Positions 56,290-64,000 of a DNA stretch of 64,000 bases are shown here, piece after piece. The notes under the pieces are model-generated. The model was not told the DNA's origin. It saw only the letters and a program-made list of their open reading frames with translations, and did not search any database. How positions within the stretch are numbered: position 1 is the first letter of the stretch; each line of letters starts with the position of its first letter. Source of the stretch: an uncultured Desulfobacter sp. (GTDB lineage Bacteria > Desulfobacterota > Desulfobacteria > Desulfobacterales > Desulfobacteraceae); NCBI RefSeq assembly GCF_963664415.1, contig NZ_OY761445.1, positions 3,126,501 through 3,190,500 on the forward strand. Direction: 5' to 3'. Both the position numbers and the translations under genes were made by a program.

Positions 56290-58118
56290 CCTGAAAGTCG
56301 TATAAAGCGTACACTATTCGGGGCGTACCCCCAGATACTTCAAAAACAGCCTATCTCTGGCGACTGATTCGGTGGACCATCGATAATTTCCCATGGCAGT
56401 CTGTACCTTTGTGGTTTCGATACAGTCAAACCAATCCAAAATCTGAGAAAGCGAACGTTGTGCAATCCAGTTTTCCAGCTTTTTTTCGAGCTTGATAAGT
56501 GATTGGGTTTTCCCGGATTCTTTTTCCCTCAGCCTGGATTGTATTTCCTTTATTTTTTTTGTCAAAAAACAATGATAACTTACATTTCGCATGGGTAAAA
56601 ATAATTATCAATATTTTAAGAACGACCAATAATGCATTGTAATATCAATAAGATATAAAAAATCTAGACTTTCACTCTAAATTGTTTTATAACTCCCTTA
56701 AACTCAACAAGAGGGGGTGTTATGGAACAATTTGAAGCACAGTTCAACCAGGTTGATGTTCTGCCAATGGTCAAGCATTATATGGATGAACTTCATCTGT
56801 TCAATCTTTTTACCAAGTATGTCCCCGGGGCACCTAACAGCCTGGCTGAACATGCAGAAAGCCTATGTGTCCTTACGGCAAATATCATTTGTGAAAATAA
56901 GCCATTATATAAAATTCAGGATTGGTTGGCCAAGTACTCCGACGATCTTGCTGCAGAACCGGTTGAAGCAAAGCTGTTCAATGATGACCGGTTAGCCAGA
57001 TCCCTTTCTGCCCTTTTCGAGGCAGACCGCCATTCGCTTATGACAGAGGCCTCGGCTAACGCAATTGCGACCCATGATCTGCTGACCGATGAAGTCCACA
57101 ATGACAGCACCACAGTGACCTTCATCGGTAAATATGACAACCCCGATCCTCAGGCCGTCAAACTCAAACACGGCCACAACAAAGATTTCAGACCTGATTG
57201 CAAACAGGTCGTATTTGGCCTGAATATCACTTCCGACGGCCATGTGCCGTTAAGTTATGAACTTTTTGATGGCAACACTTGCGACGATGTCACCCATATT
57301 CCAAACTGGAATGGCCTACGCGCACTATTGGGTAAGGAACAGTTTATTTACGTAGCCGACTGTAAGCTTTGCGGCCAGGACAACTTGGATCACATCGACA
57401 AAAACGGCGGGTTATTCATCACTATTGTCCCAAAGGGCCGTAAAGAGGTGAAACTATTTTACCAGTATTTGAAAAAAAATGATGCTGAATGGAAACATGT
57501 TTTTGTTACCGAAAGTTCACGCAAAAAAAATAAGCTCAACACCTACAAAACCTATGAGGCAGAACCAACGCAAAAAGGTTACCGCATTATTTTTGTACAT
57601 AGCAGCGCAAAACAAGACGATGACAAAGGTCGCCGGCAAAAGAAGATAGATAAAGCTGTTTCACAATTGGAGGAGTTAGTACCCAAGCTAAACGCGTATC
57701 ATCTAAAAACCAAGAAGGAAATTAAAACAGCAGTTGATAGCATTTGCAAAAGTGTCCAAGACTTTATTGATGTAAAAATTATCACCGAACGTAAACAAGT
57801 CAGAGTGAAATTGTCACCTGGCCGTCCTTCTCGAAGGAAAAGCGAATACAAAAATAAATGGGCATATTCTCATAGTATTGAATGGAAGCTTAATGAAAAA
57901 GCCCTTTTAGAAGCGTCGAGGACTGATGGAATTTTCCCCCTGATTACCAACACTTCCTTAGAGGCTGGCGATGTTTTGAAAAGATACAAAAACCAACCCT
58001 TTCTTGAAAAACGCATGTATACCAAAAAGACGGTTTTGGAAGTAGCCCCGGTTTTTCTTAAGAAAGAAAAACGGATCGAGGCCATGCTTTTTTTGTATTT
58101 TATAGCCTTGATGATTGT

Positions 58119-60079
58119 CAGGAGTTTCGTGGTTAGACCTGCATGGCCCGGTGAAAGCCTTGCCTGGCGGGCGCAATTCAGGTAACAGGTTGTAAGACCC
58201 CACCTTCATTAATATGATGGCCAAAGGCCGATAGGACTTCGGCCTGGGTCTTACTCGGCGTCTCAAGGCGCCTGGTCGGTTTTCTTGCCCCTTTCGGCAA
58301 AGTCAGAATAGAATGTAGATGCTTCATATCATCCATGACGTTCTCTGCTGTCCGTTCAATTCCGGCGCTCTTTAGTTTTAATTCAATTCGACGCAGGTAA
58401 GCCATGGCGGCCACACATGTAAATAAATGACATTTAATTTTGCTGTCAGTCCAGTGCCGGATCGGCTGCACACCTACTAAGTCTTCATTCTTACTGAGAC
58501 GGAAGCGGTCTTCAACTTGCCATCGATCTAAACTCGCTTCAATAATATCTTTTGTCGCCCAGTCCGTATTATCTGTGATGATAATATTTTTACCGAACAT
58601 CAGCTTTTTTTGTTTCACTATATATGGATCTTTTCGGAAGCTCATATTCAAGCCGTTTGCTGATGTTTCAAAATTCAGAGTAAATAAATCGGGGGCCATG
58701 TGAAGCCTTTGACACAATCGGATATATCTGGCTTGTACGTCCTCAGCTTTCTTCCAGTGAGCTGCTCCTTCTTTAACCTTCGTTCTCATTGCAAGCAATT
58801 CCTGTCGGATCGTATCAAGCTTGCTCTCAAAGGTGTATGATTTCTTTCGGGCTGTCCTGGGATTATAAGTTATGATAACGCTCCGCTCCTTGCCCCAGTA
58901 TTCTTTTTTAGTTCGATATGCCAATTGACACTCTTCCCGGCGCTCTTCATCAATCAGTCTTCTGTTGCGGGCCGTATCTGCAATTTCAAACCGGTCGAGT
59001 GGGGTAGCCGCAAGCTCCTGGGCAAAATAAGTGGAATATGTCGTAATAAAATGGACTCTGGAATGCTCGTCAATCCAGGTGTAATTCCCTTCAGAATTCA
59101 TTCCTTTGTCAATAACGATTGTAAGTCGCTCTTTGGTATTGTTCAGGTCGCATGCCACCCTAAACATTTCTTCCATGATTGATTCAAAGTGCTTGCTATC
59201 ATGAATATTGCCTGGGTAAATCGAATAAAATAAAGGGAGTCTGGTGTCTCGTGCAACCAAAAGGCCGAGGCCGATCTGTCTGAGATGATGCCTGCCTTCC
59301 TTGTTTTTACCTCTGCACGCAATTTTCGACAAAGTTTGGCTTCCCATGAAGGTATAATAATTAGTGGTATCAAATAACAGACAATCAGACGAAGGCTTTT
59401 CGACCTGCCATAATCGTCTGAAGAACTTCGATATGATCGTGTTTAAGGTTTTTTCATCAACTCGGTCCCACTTGTCCCAGTATCGTTTGCATGAGAGTTC
59501 GTTTAGATCGACAGGGCGTATATGCTGGATCGCGGTTCTCTTATACCAATCCGATAATTTGTTTTTACTGACGGTCTCAATCATGCGATTCCAGACACAA
59601 TAAAGGAAATATTCCCCTATTGAAGGTCCTTTTTCCCGATCGGCCGGTGGAATAATCTCATCAATCATAGAGCAAAGATCAAAGTCTTTATCTGCTTGCT
59701 GGGCCAACCACAGTGCACCGAATTCTTCAGCCTTTAAAGTGGTTATTTCCTGAGACTGGCCTTTTACAAGACTGGCTACCCGATCCGGTGAACCAATATA
59801 GGTTTGAGAAATAACCTTGGGCTTACCGTTTACCCGGGCGATCTCCCTGACATACAGGTAGGGTCTTCCTTTTTTCTTCTTGATATGGAAATGTGCCATG
59901 ATTCATAATATTTAGTAGGGTCTTACATGTCAAGAAAAAAACAATAGAAAGACTGATTTGATAGGGTTTTGAGCATAGAAAGGTTGTGTGACTTGAGGGG
60001 TACTACAAGAGACAGGGTCGAAAACGCTTGTCAATAAAGGGATTCGACGATTCCGAACGGTTTATCTCCGAAACTCCTG
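58119..60079 (-). mobile_element. IS1634-type insertion sequence (level 3 of nest)
   Basis: Ends CAGGAGTTTCG (58119) and the complement ending 60079. The target duplication ATTGT is at 58114-58118 and 60080-60084. It is 1961 bp with one complete transposase on the minus strand, so it is the youngest element of the nest. Confidence 0.93.
58178..59899 (-). CDS. IS1634-family transposase (level 3 element)
   Basis: 573 residues, uninterrupted. The N-terminus MAHFHIKKKKGRPYLYVREI with a GKPKVISQTYIG strand pair is typical of the larger IS1634 transposases. DDE candidates are in LLFDTTNYYTF, LTIVIDKGMNSEGN and the ASLDRWQVEDRFRLSKNEDL helix. It is different in sequence from the 559-residue IS1634 transposase it landed in. 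Probably functional. Confidence 0.92.
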   Translation of the reverse strand: MAHFHIKKKKGRPYLYVREIARVNGKPKVISQTYIGSPDRVASLVKGQSQEITTLKAEEFGALWLAQQADKDFDLCSMIDEIIPPADREKGPSIGEYFLYCVWNRMIETVSKNKLSDWYKRTAIQHIRPVDLNELSCKRYWDKWDRVDEKTLNTIISKFFRRLWQVEKPSSDCLLFDTTNYYTFMGSQTLSKIACRGKNKEGRHHLRQIGLGLLVARDTRLPLFYSIYPGNIHDSKHFESIMEEMFRVACDLNNTKERLTIVIDKGMNSEGNYTWIDEHSRVHFITTYSTYFAQELAATPLDRFEIADTARNRRLIDEERREECQLAYRTKKEYWGKERSVIITYNPRTARKKSYTFESKLDTIRQELLAMRTKVKEGAAHWKKAEDVQARYIRLCQRLHMAPDLFTLNFETSANGLNMSFRKDPYIVKQKKLMFGKNIIITDNTDWATKDIIEASLDRWQVEDRFRLSKNEDLVGVQPIRHWTDSKIKCHLFTCVAAMAYLRRIELKLKSAGIERTAENVMDDMKHLHSILTLPKGARKPTRRLETPSKTQAEVLSAFGHHINEGGVLQPVT

Positions 60080-62028
60080 ATTGTGTCTCTTATCGAACGT
60101 AAAATCCGCATGAACATGGCCAAAGAGGAGATAGAACAGCTTCCAATTTTACCTCAGAAAATGAATACAAAAAAGCCGACCTGGAGCAACATCCGTTACT
60201 ACTTTCGAAATATCCATTACTCAAAAATAAACAAAAACGGAATTTGCATTCAATCAGCGGTAAAAGGTCTCAACTCTCTGCATGAGCAGGTTTGTTCACT
60301 TTTAGAAATTCCCAGTGAGGTGTACAATACCCTCCATGGCCGCTGGTGGCAGTTCCGGGCTACTTGACTGTTTTAACAATGCATTTTGAGGATAATGCAA
60401 AAATTATTTTTTATCCATGCGAAATGTAAGTGATAACCCAGAGAGACAAATTGTGTAAATTGTCTCCCACGCAAATTGTCAGGATACCATGTGCGCGGCC
60501 GAGCGCCGTCGAGTCTCCCCTTTTGCACGGCAAAAAGTTCTTCAATTTTTTCACGCAGCCGGTAGTTTTCAAGCGCTGTAAATGTGTCCATAGCCTGATT
60601 GCTGACAAGGGCGAAATAGCCAAAGTATTTTTTTGCTTCGGCAATGGCCTCATCGTTGAACCCAACCTTCAACTGTCCCCCACGCCCCTTTCTGGAGCTT
60701 GTCAGGTACTTGTCTATTTTTCTTTGCGCTGATTCCGTAAATTCTGTTGTGTTCTCTTCCACCAGCATCTTTAGGTCAAGCAAATCCTTGCGAAAGGCGA
60801 GTTCTTTCTTGGCTTCATTGTCGGGGGAATAATAAATGTGGACATACAGGCGGCGCGAGAATGTCTCTTTTTCACCGGCAGCTGTGCCGTTGCGTGACCG
60901 CTGGCGAACTTTACTGAACTGGTGTGTTAAGCACGAAGTTGCGCCACAAATTGACGGATCAAACGGGCAGGTGCTGGACATACTCGCTATACTTGGGCGA
61001 AGTGCATCAACTGTCTCACGGATCCAGGTAATGTTGGGGTCAACCAGGGTCAAAAATTTCACATTGCGCAAGGAAAATTCCATCATGTTTTTCTGGCTAT
61101 AGTAGCCGTTATCAGTAACAACCAGAGGTTTTTCAAGATGGAGGCATTTAAGCTGTGTCAGAGTGTTTTCAATAGAGATAACATCCGGAACATTGCCTGG
61201 TTGTTTGGAGAAGGCTATTGGTTCGCCAGACTTCACGGAATATAGGGTTAAAAGCTTGATCGTGTTGAGTCCGTCTTGAGCTTTGTTGAACCCTTGTCTT
61301 GCCTCCGACTGATTTTCAGAATAGGTCGAGATTGTGGTCGAATCAAACGCTACCACAGGAGATTTCCCCAGGTGTTCAGCTCGAGCTGAAAAATAGCGTT
61401 GAACGCCTTCTTCATTTCGTCCAACATTTTTAAACAGATTGCCATACACGTCTTCCGTGATTCCTTCATGATATGGAAGTGGGTGCATCACTTGCCAACT
61501 TTCAAGGCGTGGCAGCGTATTACCGCCGGATCCGATCCAGTAACGTGCGATAGACAATATTTTTGCGGCATCGCCCTCACTGAATGAAGCATATACATCA
61601 TCATCAATACCAGACGCCTTTCCAACCCATTCTAAGATGTCCGTGAGTCCGGTATGCTGCCGTGTTGCACCGGGAATGCTTCCTTCTCCTTTGCGTTTTT
61701 TCGGACGAGTCGGCACAATTTTTTGGGTTCCCGACTTGATTTTGCCTTTAAGTTTTTGACTGACCGTATATGTCTTCCTGGTCTTTTCGTTGTAGGCCGT
61801 TATCCGTTCATAGACGTAAATGTCACCATTCGGACGCTTTTCACGCCGCTCTCCAACGTGATTTTTCCCTGTTATTGGTTTAGACATGGATAAATTCCCT
61901 TTTAAAGTGTATGTATAGTATAATACGTGCATTATAAAAAGGCAAGAAAAAAGCACGGTTTTTCAATTAAATCCGTGCTTATCGATCGGTTTTAGGGTTT
62001 AAAGTGTACGCTTTATACGATTTTCAGG

Positions 62029-62303
62029 ATATTACACCGTCTGGTCGAAGGATTATATCAACGAGCTTAGGGAGTGCAGCCGGTGGTGCTGTTACAGGTG
62101 CTGTTTTTGGCACGCCGGCTCTTGGAATGGGATCCGTTCCGACAGCAATCGTCGGTGGCGTTGCAGGATTTAGTAGCGGGCTTCTTTTTCAAACAATCTT
62201 AGAATCAACAAATTTAGGGCAGGCATTAGAAGATTTTGCTAAAAATATGGCAAACAATTTTCTTGAATCTTTTGAAGATGAAAGTGGAGACCCTTGCAAG
62301 TAA
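62029..62303 (+). pseudogene. RHS gene C-terminal tip (candidate toxin)
   Basis: Removing the nest and one ATATTAC copy reads LDITPSGRRIISTSLGSAAG in frame with exon 2. The tip is only about 115 residues past the DPEGL boundary: a glycine/alanine-rich hydrophobic stretch (AGGAVTGAVFGTPALGMG, IVGGVAGFSSGLLFQTIL) and an acidic end (SFEDESGDPCK). The hydrophobic part suggests membrane insertion; no known nuclease or deaminase motif is visible. Confidence 0.75.
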
Positions 62304-62332
62304 ACTCTTTCTTAAACAATATTGGGTAAAAA

Positions 62333-62533
62333 ATGGTAAATCGAAAATGCAAAATTTGTGGCAGTGAACTCAATAAAAAGGATTATAAAAAGTACGGAAT
62401 AATTGGCATCATTAGTGGAATCCTAATGACAATAGTATTATTGCTATTACTCTACTATACTTTTGTTCCTTATCTGTTTTTTTTAGTGCATATGTCATTC
62501 AGCATTTATTTTTTATTAGTAAGCGATATTTAA
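62333..62533 (+). CDS. Small zinc-ribbon-like membrane protein, candidate immunity protein, truncated
   Basis: It starts 29 nt after the RHS tip. An N-terminal CxxC motif (RKCKICGSELNKKDYKKYG) is followed by two hydrophobic helices (IIGIISGILMTIVLLLLLYY; FVPYLFFLVHMSFSIYFLL). The last codons (SDI) come from the IS66 element whose end starts at 62519, so the gene has lost its 3' part. The gene directly behind an RHS tip is where the cognate immunity protein is normally encoded, and a membrane-located immunity protein would suit a hydrophobic tip. This pairing is inferred only. Confidence 0.5.
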   Translation: MVNRKCKICGSELNKKDYKKYGIIGIISGILMTIVLLLLLYYTFVPYLFFLVHMSFSIYFLLVSDI

Positions 62534-62597
62534 ACCCCATCTACCGCCACGCCCAGCGAGCCCATATAATGCCTCCAAACTAAAAGGAGGCGACCCC

Positions 62598-62918
62598 ATG
62601 CCAAGATCAAGAAAAGCAACAAATGAAAAACTTAGCAGATACTGGAAATCAAACATCGAACGTTGGGCGACATCAGGGCTGACCCAGACAGAATATTGCA
62701 GACGCAATGACCTGTCCAAAGACAGGTTCACATATTGGAAAAGAAAATTTAAAAGACAAAACCTTCCTGTAGAATTTATCCAGTTGCCGATACCCGCCAA
62801 TATTCATACGACCGGGTTGAAGTTGAACCTTGGCCAGGGTGTACAAATAGAAATCCCGGACGGTTTCACCAGCGAGACGCTTGAAAGGGTTCTTGCAACC
62901 TTGAGATCCATCTCATGA
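62598..62918 (+). CDS. tnpA: IS66 TnpA
   Basis: 106 residues behind an AAAGGAGG ribosome site. An N-terminal helix-turn-helix resembles IS66/IS3 OrfA proteins (ERWATSGLTQTEYCRRNDLS, FTYWKRKFKR). The short C-terminal part is a beta segment (LNLGQGVQIEIPDGF). Required with TnpB for IS66 transposition; probably binds the ends. It overlaps tnpB by four bases. Confidence 0.88.
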   Translation: MPRSRKATNEKLSRYWKSNIERWATSGLTQTEYCRRNDLSKDRFTYWKRKFKRQNLPVEFIQLPIPANIHTTGLKLNLGQGVQIEIPDGFTSETLERVLATLRSIS

Positions 62919-63262
62919 TGAACTTTTCACCAGACACAAAAGTCTATCTGGCTGTGGGTACTACTGACATGCGCAAAGCGATTAACGGCCTTTCCGTTAT
63001 CGTAAGCGAACGAATGCAGTTGGATATATTTTCAGGATCCCTGTTTGTGTTCTGCAACCGGGCACAAACCATTTTAAAAATTTTATACTGGGATAAAAAC
63101 GGTTTTTGCCTGTGGCAAAAGCGCCTTGAAAAAGACCGGTTCAAATGGCCGAATTCACCAAAAGATGTCATGAATATTACAAGCCGGGAACTGACCTGGC
63201 TGGTCGATGGACTGAATATAAATCAGGCTCATAAACCCCTAAAATACTCTATGATTTTTTAG
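62915..63262 (+). CDS. tnpB: IS66 TnpB (Orf2)
   Basis: 115 residues, the usual length. The family signature is clear: VYLAVGTTDMRKAINGLSVI, GSLFVFCNRAQTILKILYWD, GFCLWQKRLEKDRFKWP. Exact role unknown but needed for transposition. Its start overlaps the tnpA stop. Confidence 0.92.
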   Translation: MMNFSPDTKVYLAVGTTDMRKAINGLSVIVSERMQLDIFSGSLFVFCNRAQTILKILYWDKNGFCLWQKRLEKDRFKWPNSPKDVMNITSRELTWLVDGLNINQAHKPLKYSMIF

Positions 63263-63306
63263 GCGAAAAACTATGAAAAAACCCTTGGTTATGGTATATA
63301 CAGCCC

Positions 63307-64000
63307 ATGACAAGAGACACTCTCAAAGATGCTGAAAGCCTGGATGAAGTCAAAGAAATCGCTCTGAATTTGTTTGATGAAAACATAATTCTTCAAGAGC
63401 AGATTAAATCCCTCCAGGACAGGCTTTTTGGTCGCAAATCAGAAAAAACGCCCAAAGATGGCGAGCAAATGTCTCTTTTTGATATGCCGGAACCTGATCT
63501 TCCGATTCTGAATGAAGATGATACCGTCACCATTACAGAGCATTCCCGCAAAAAACGCGGCCGCAAACCACTGCCGGCAGATCTTCCCCGTGTCGATGTT
63601 GTTCATAAACTCAGTGAGAATGACAGAAAATGCGATTGCGGCTGCTTGAAAGATAAGATCGGTGAAGAAGTCTCTGAGCAGCTTGATTATATCCCAGCCA
63701 AGGTTCGGGTGATTCGAAATATCCGGTATAAATACGCCTGTAAAAATTGCGAGGGGGTTGAAGATGAAGGCCCCACCGTATCTATTGCCAGGATGCCGGA
63801 TCAGATTATTCCCAAAAGTATTGCCACTCCGGGACTGCTTGCCCATATCCTGACCGCCAAATTTGCAGATGCACTGCCATTTTATCGCCAGGAAAAGCAG
63901 TTTGCCAGAATCGGCATTGAGCTTGCCAGATCAACCATGTGTAAATGGGGCATGAAGGTGGCAGATGCCTGTGAAATTATCATCGGCATGATGAAGGACG
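63307..64000 (+). CDS. tnpC: IS66 transposase TnpC, 3' partial
   Basis: 231 residues are open to the right edge. It begins with a coiled-coil leader (LFDENIILQEQIKSLQDRLFGRKSE, split near residue 30), then a basic RKKRGRKPLPADLPR motif and a zinc-binding region (CDCGCLKDKIG, YKYACKNCEG). The start of the catalytic domain follows (MPDQIIPKSIATPGLLAHIL, DALPFYRQEKQFARIGIEL). These are IS66 TnpC hallmarks. The DDE catalytic residues lie beyond the edge. The start ATG at 63307 is the first in frame after tnpB. Confidence 0.92.
   Translation, partial: MTRDTLKDAESLDEVKEIALNLFDENIILQEQIKSLQDRLFGRKSEKTPKDGEQMSLFDMPEPDLPILNEDDTVTITEHSRKKRGRKPLPADLPRVDVVHKLSENDRKCDCGCLKDKIGEEVSEQLDYIPAKVRVIRNIRYKYACKNCEGVEDEGPTVSIARMPDQIIPKSIATPGLLAHILTAKFADALPFYRQEKQFARIGIELARSTMCKWGMKVADACEIIIGMMKD

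Larger units (their letters stand above)
56722..60367 (+). pseudogene. IS1634 transposase copy 2, split by another IS
   Basis: Residues 1 to about 465 (56722-58118) match copy 1 residue for residue. After the nested element, the rest resumes at 60085 with VSLIERKIRMNMAKEEIEQL and ends at 60367. The frame carries on into the inserted element to a stop at 58185, giving a truncated 487-residue product that lacks the last DDE-domain portion. Confidence 0.92.
56579..60430 (+). mobile_element. IS1634-family insertion sequence, copy 2 (level 2 of nest)
   Basis: Same CTTACATTTCGCATGG ends as copy 1 (56579 and 60430). The target duplication TGATAA lies at 56573-56578 and 60431-60436, inside the outer transposase gene. 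It is itself split at 58118/60080 by a third element. Without that, its length equals copy 1 exactly (1886 bp). Confidence 0.95.
56314..61887 (-). pseudogene. Transposase of the outer element, split by IS1634 copy 2
   Basis: The N-terminal piece starts at the ATG at 61887 (MSKPITGKNHVGERREKRPN, ribosome site AAAGGGAA) and runs to FTQFVSLGYH at 60431. The C-terminal piece continues CFLTKKIKEIQSRLREKESG from 56578 to 56314. DDE residues sit in VVAFDSTTISTYSE, LVVTDNGYYS and the NYRLREKIEELFAVQKGRLDG helix (Y-R-E-K signature of the IS4 superfamily). Joined, the protein is about 590 residues and intact apart from the insertion. Confidence 0.85.
56290..62028 (-). mobile_element. Outer IS4-superfamily insertion sequence (level 1 of nest)
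   Basis: Inverted ends beginning CCTGAAAxTCGTATAAAGCG agree at 25 of 26 positions (56290 and the complement ending 62028). The target duplication ATATTAC lies at 56283-56289 and 62029-62035. Its transposase is on the minus strand and is split by the next element. Confidence 0.9.
49221..62303 (+). pseudogene. RHS/YD-repeat polymorphic toxin gene, decayed and interrupted
   Basis: All pieces from 49221 to 62303 align as one gene. Order: Ig-like N-terminal part, calcium-like and SpvB-like region, two NHL repeats, YD repeats, RHS core ending NNPINMIDPEGL, and a short tip. Damage: no start (5' end joined to a hairpin repeat), frameshifts near 49535 and 50130, a group II intron at 52596-54847, and nested insertion sequences at 56290-62028. 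Intact relatives are exported shells that carry a C-terminal toxin. Separate entries describe each surviving piece. Confidence 0.85.
62519..64000 (+). mobile_element. IS66-family insertion sequence, right end outside window
   Basis: The left end GTAAGCGATATTTAAACCCC at 62519 has the GTAAGCG start typical of IS66 elements. tnpA, tnpB and tnpC follow in the usual order with overlapping junctions. The right end is not in the window. Confidence 0.88.

Overview
The window looks like an accessory, insertion-sequence-rich stretch of a Desulfobacterales-type deltaproteobacterial chromosome. This is an inference from content: several sigma-54 activators, an acetate-uptake transporter, an iron-containing alcohol dehydrogenase and an aldehyde dehydrogenase, a cobalamin riboswitch with cobT, and very large secreted repeat proteins. 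No rRNA, tRNA or CRISPR array was seen.

Layout. 1-3.1 kb: an unusual GH13 protein cut by the window edge, then a double-SLATT membrane protein. 3.2-10.8 kb: three complete insertion sequences (IS), each with readable ends, around a frameshifted exported protein and a class I/II aminotransferase. 10.8-20.3 kb: a decayed PAS sensor, cheV, and a secreted PKD/lipase-like protein broken by an ISKra4-type element that is itself broken by an IS21-type element. 20.5-23 kb: satP behind a sigma-54 promoter beside a sigma-54-activator-like gene with altered key motifs. 23.6-33 kb: mostly ordinary genes (HNH nuclease, photolesion glycosylase, nfo, MATE pump, alcohol dehydrogenase, riboswitch plus cobT, DEAD-box helicase) with a group II intron fragment and a GGDEF remnant between them. 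33-37.3 kb: a 1414-residue secreted protein with a papain-like C-H-D segment. 38-45.2 kb: sigma-54 activators, a NarL-type regulator, and an aldehyde dehydrogenase with its own sigma-54 promoter. 45.3-49.1 kb: nfeD-nfeD-floA membrane-quality operon.

49.2-62.3 kb is one decayed RHS/YD-repeat polymorphic-toxin gene. It has lost its 5' end, carries two frameshifts, is split by a group II intron whose removal restores the frame exactly, and is split again near its toxin tip by a three-level nest of insertion sequences. Each nested level has its own target duplication (ATATTAC, TGATAA, ATTGT), so the order of insertion can be read. A small CxxC membrane protein follows the tip and is truncated by an IS66 element that runs off the right edge.

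The least explained signal is a family of about 95-bp intergenic elements (five copies plus a partial one at 28.7, 37.4, 43.1, 45.9, 47.1 and 49.2 kb). They can form two hairpins, with pairing kept despite base changes, and two copies supply the stop codons of floA and nfeD.
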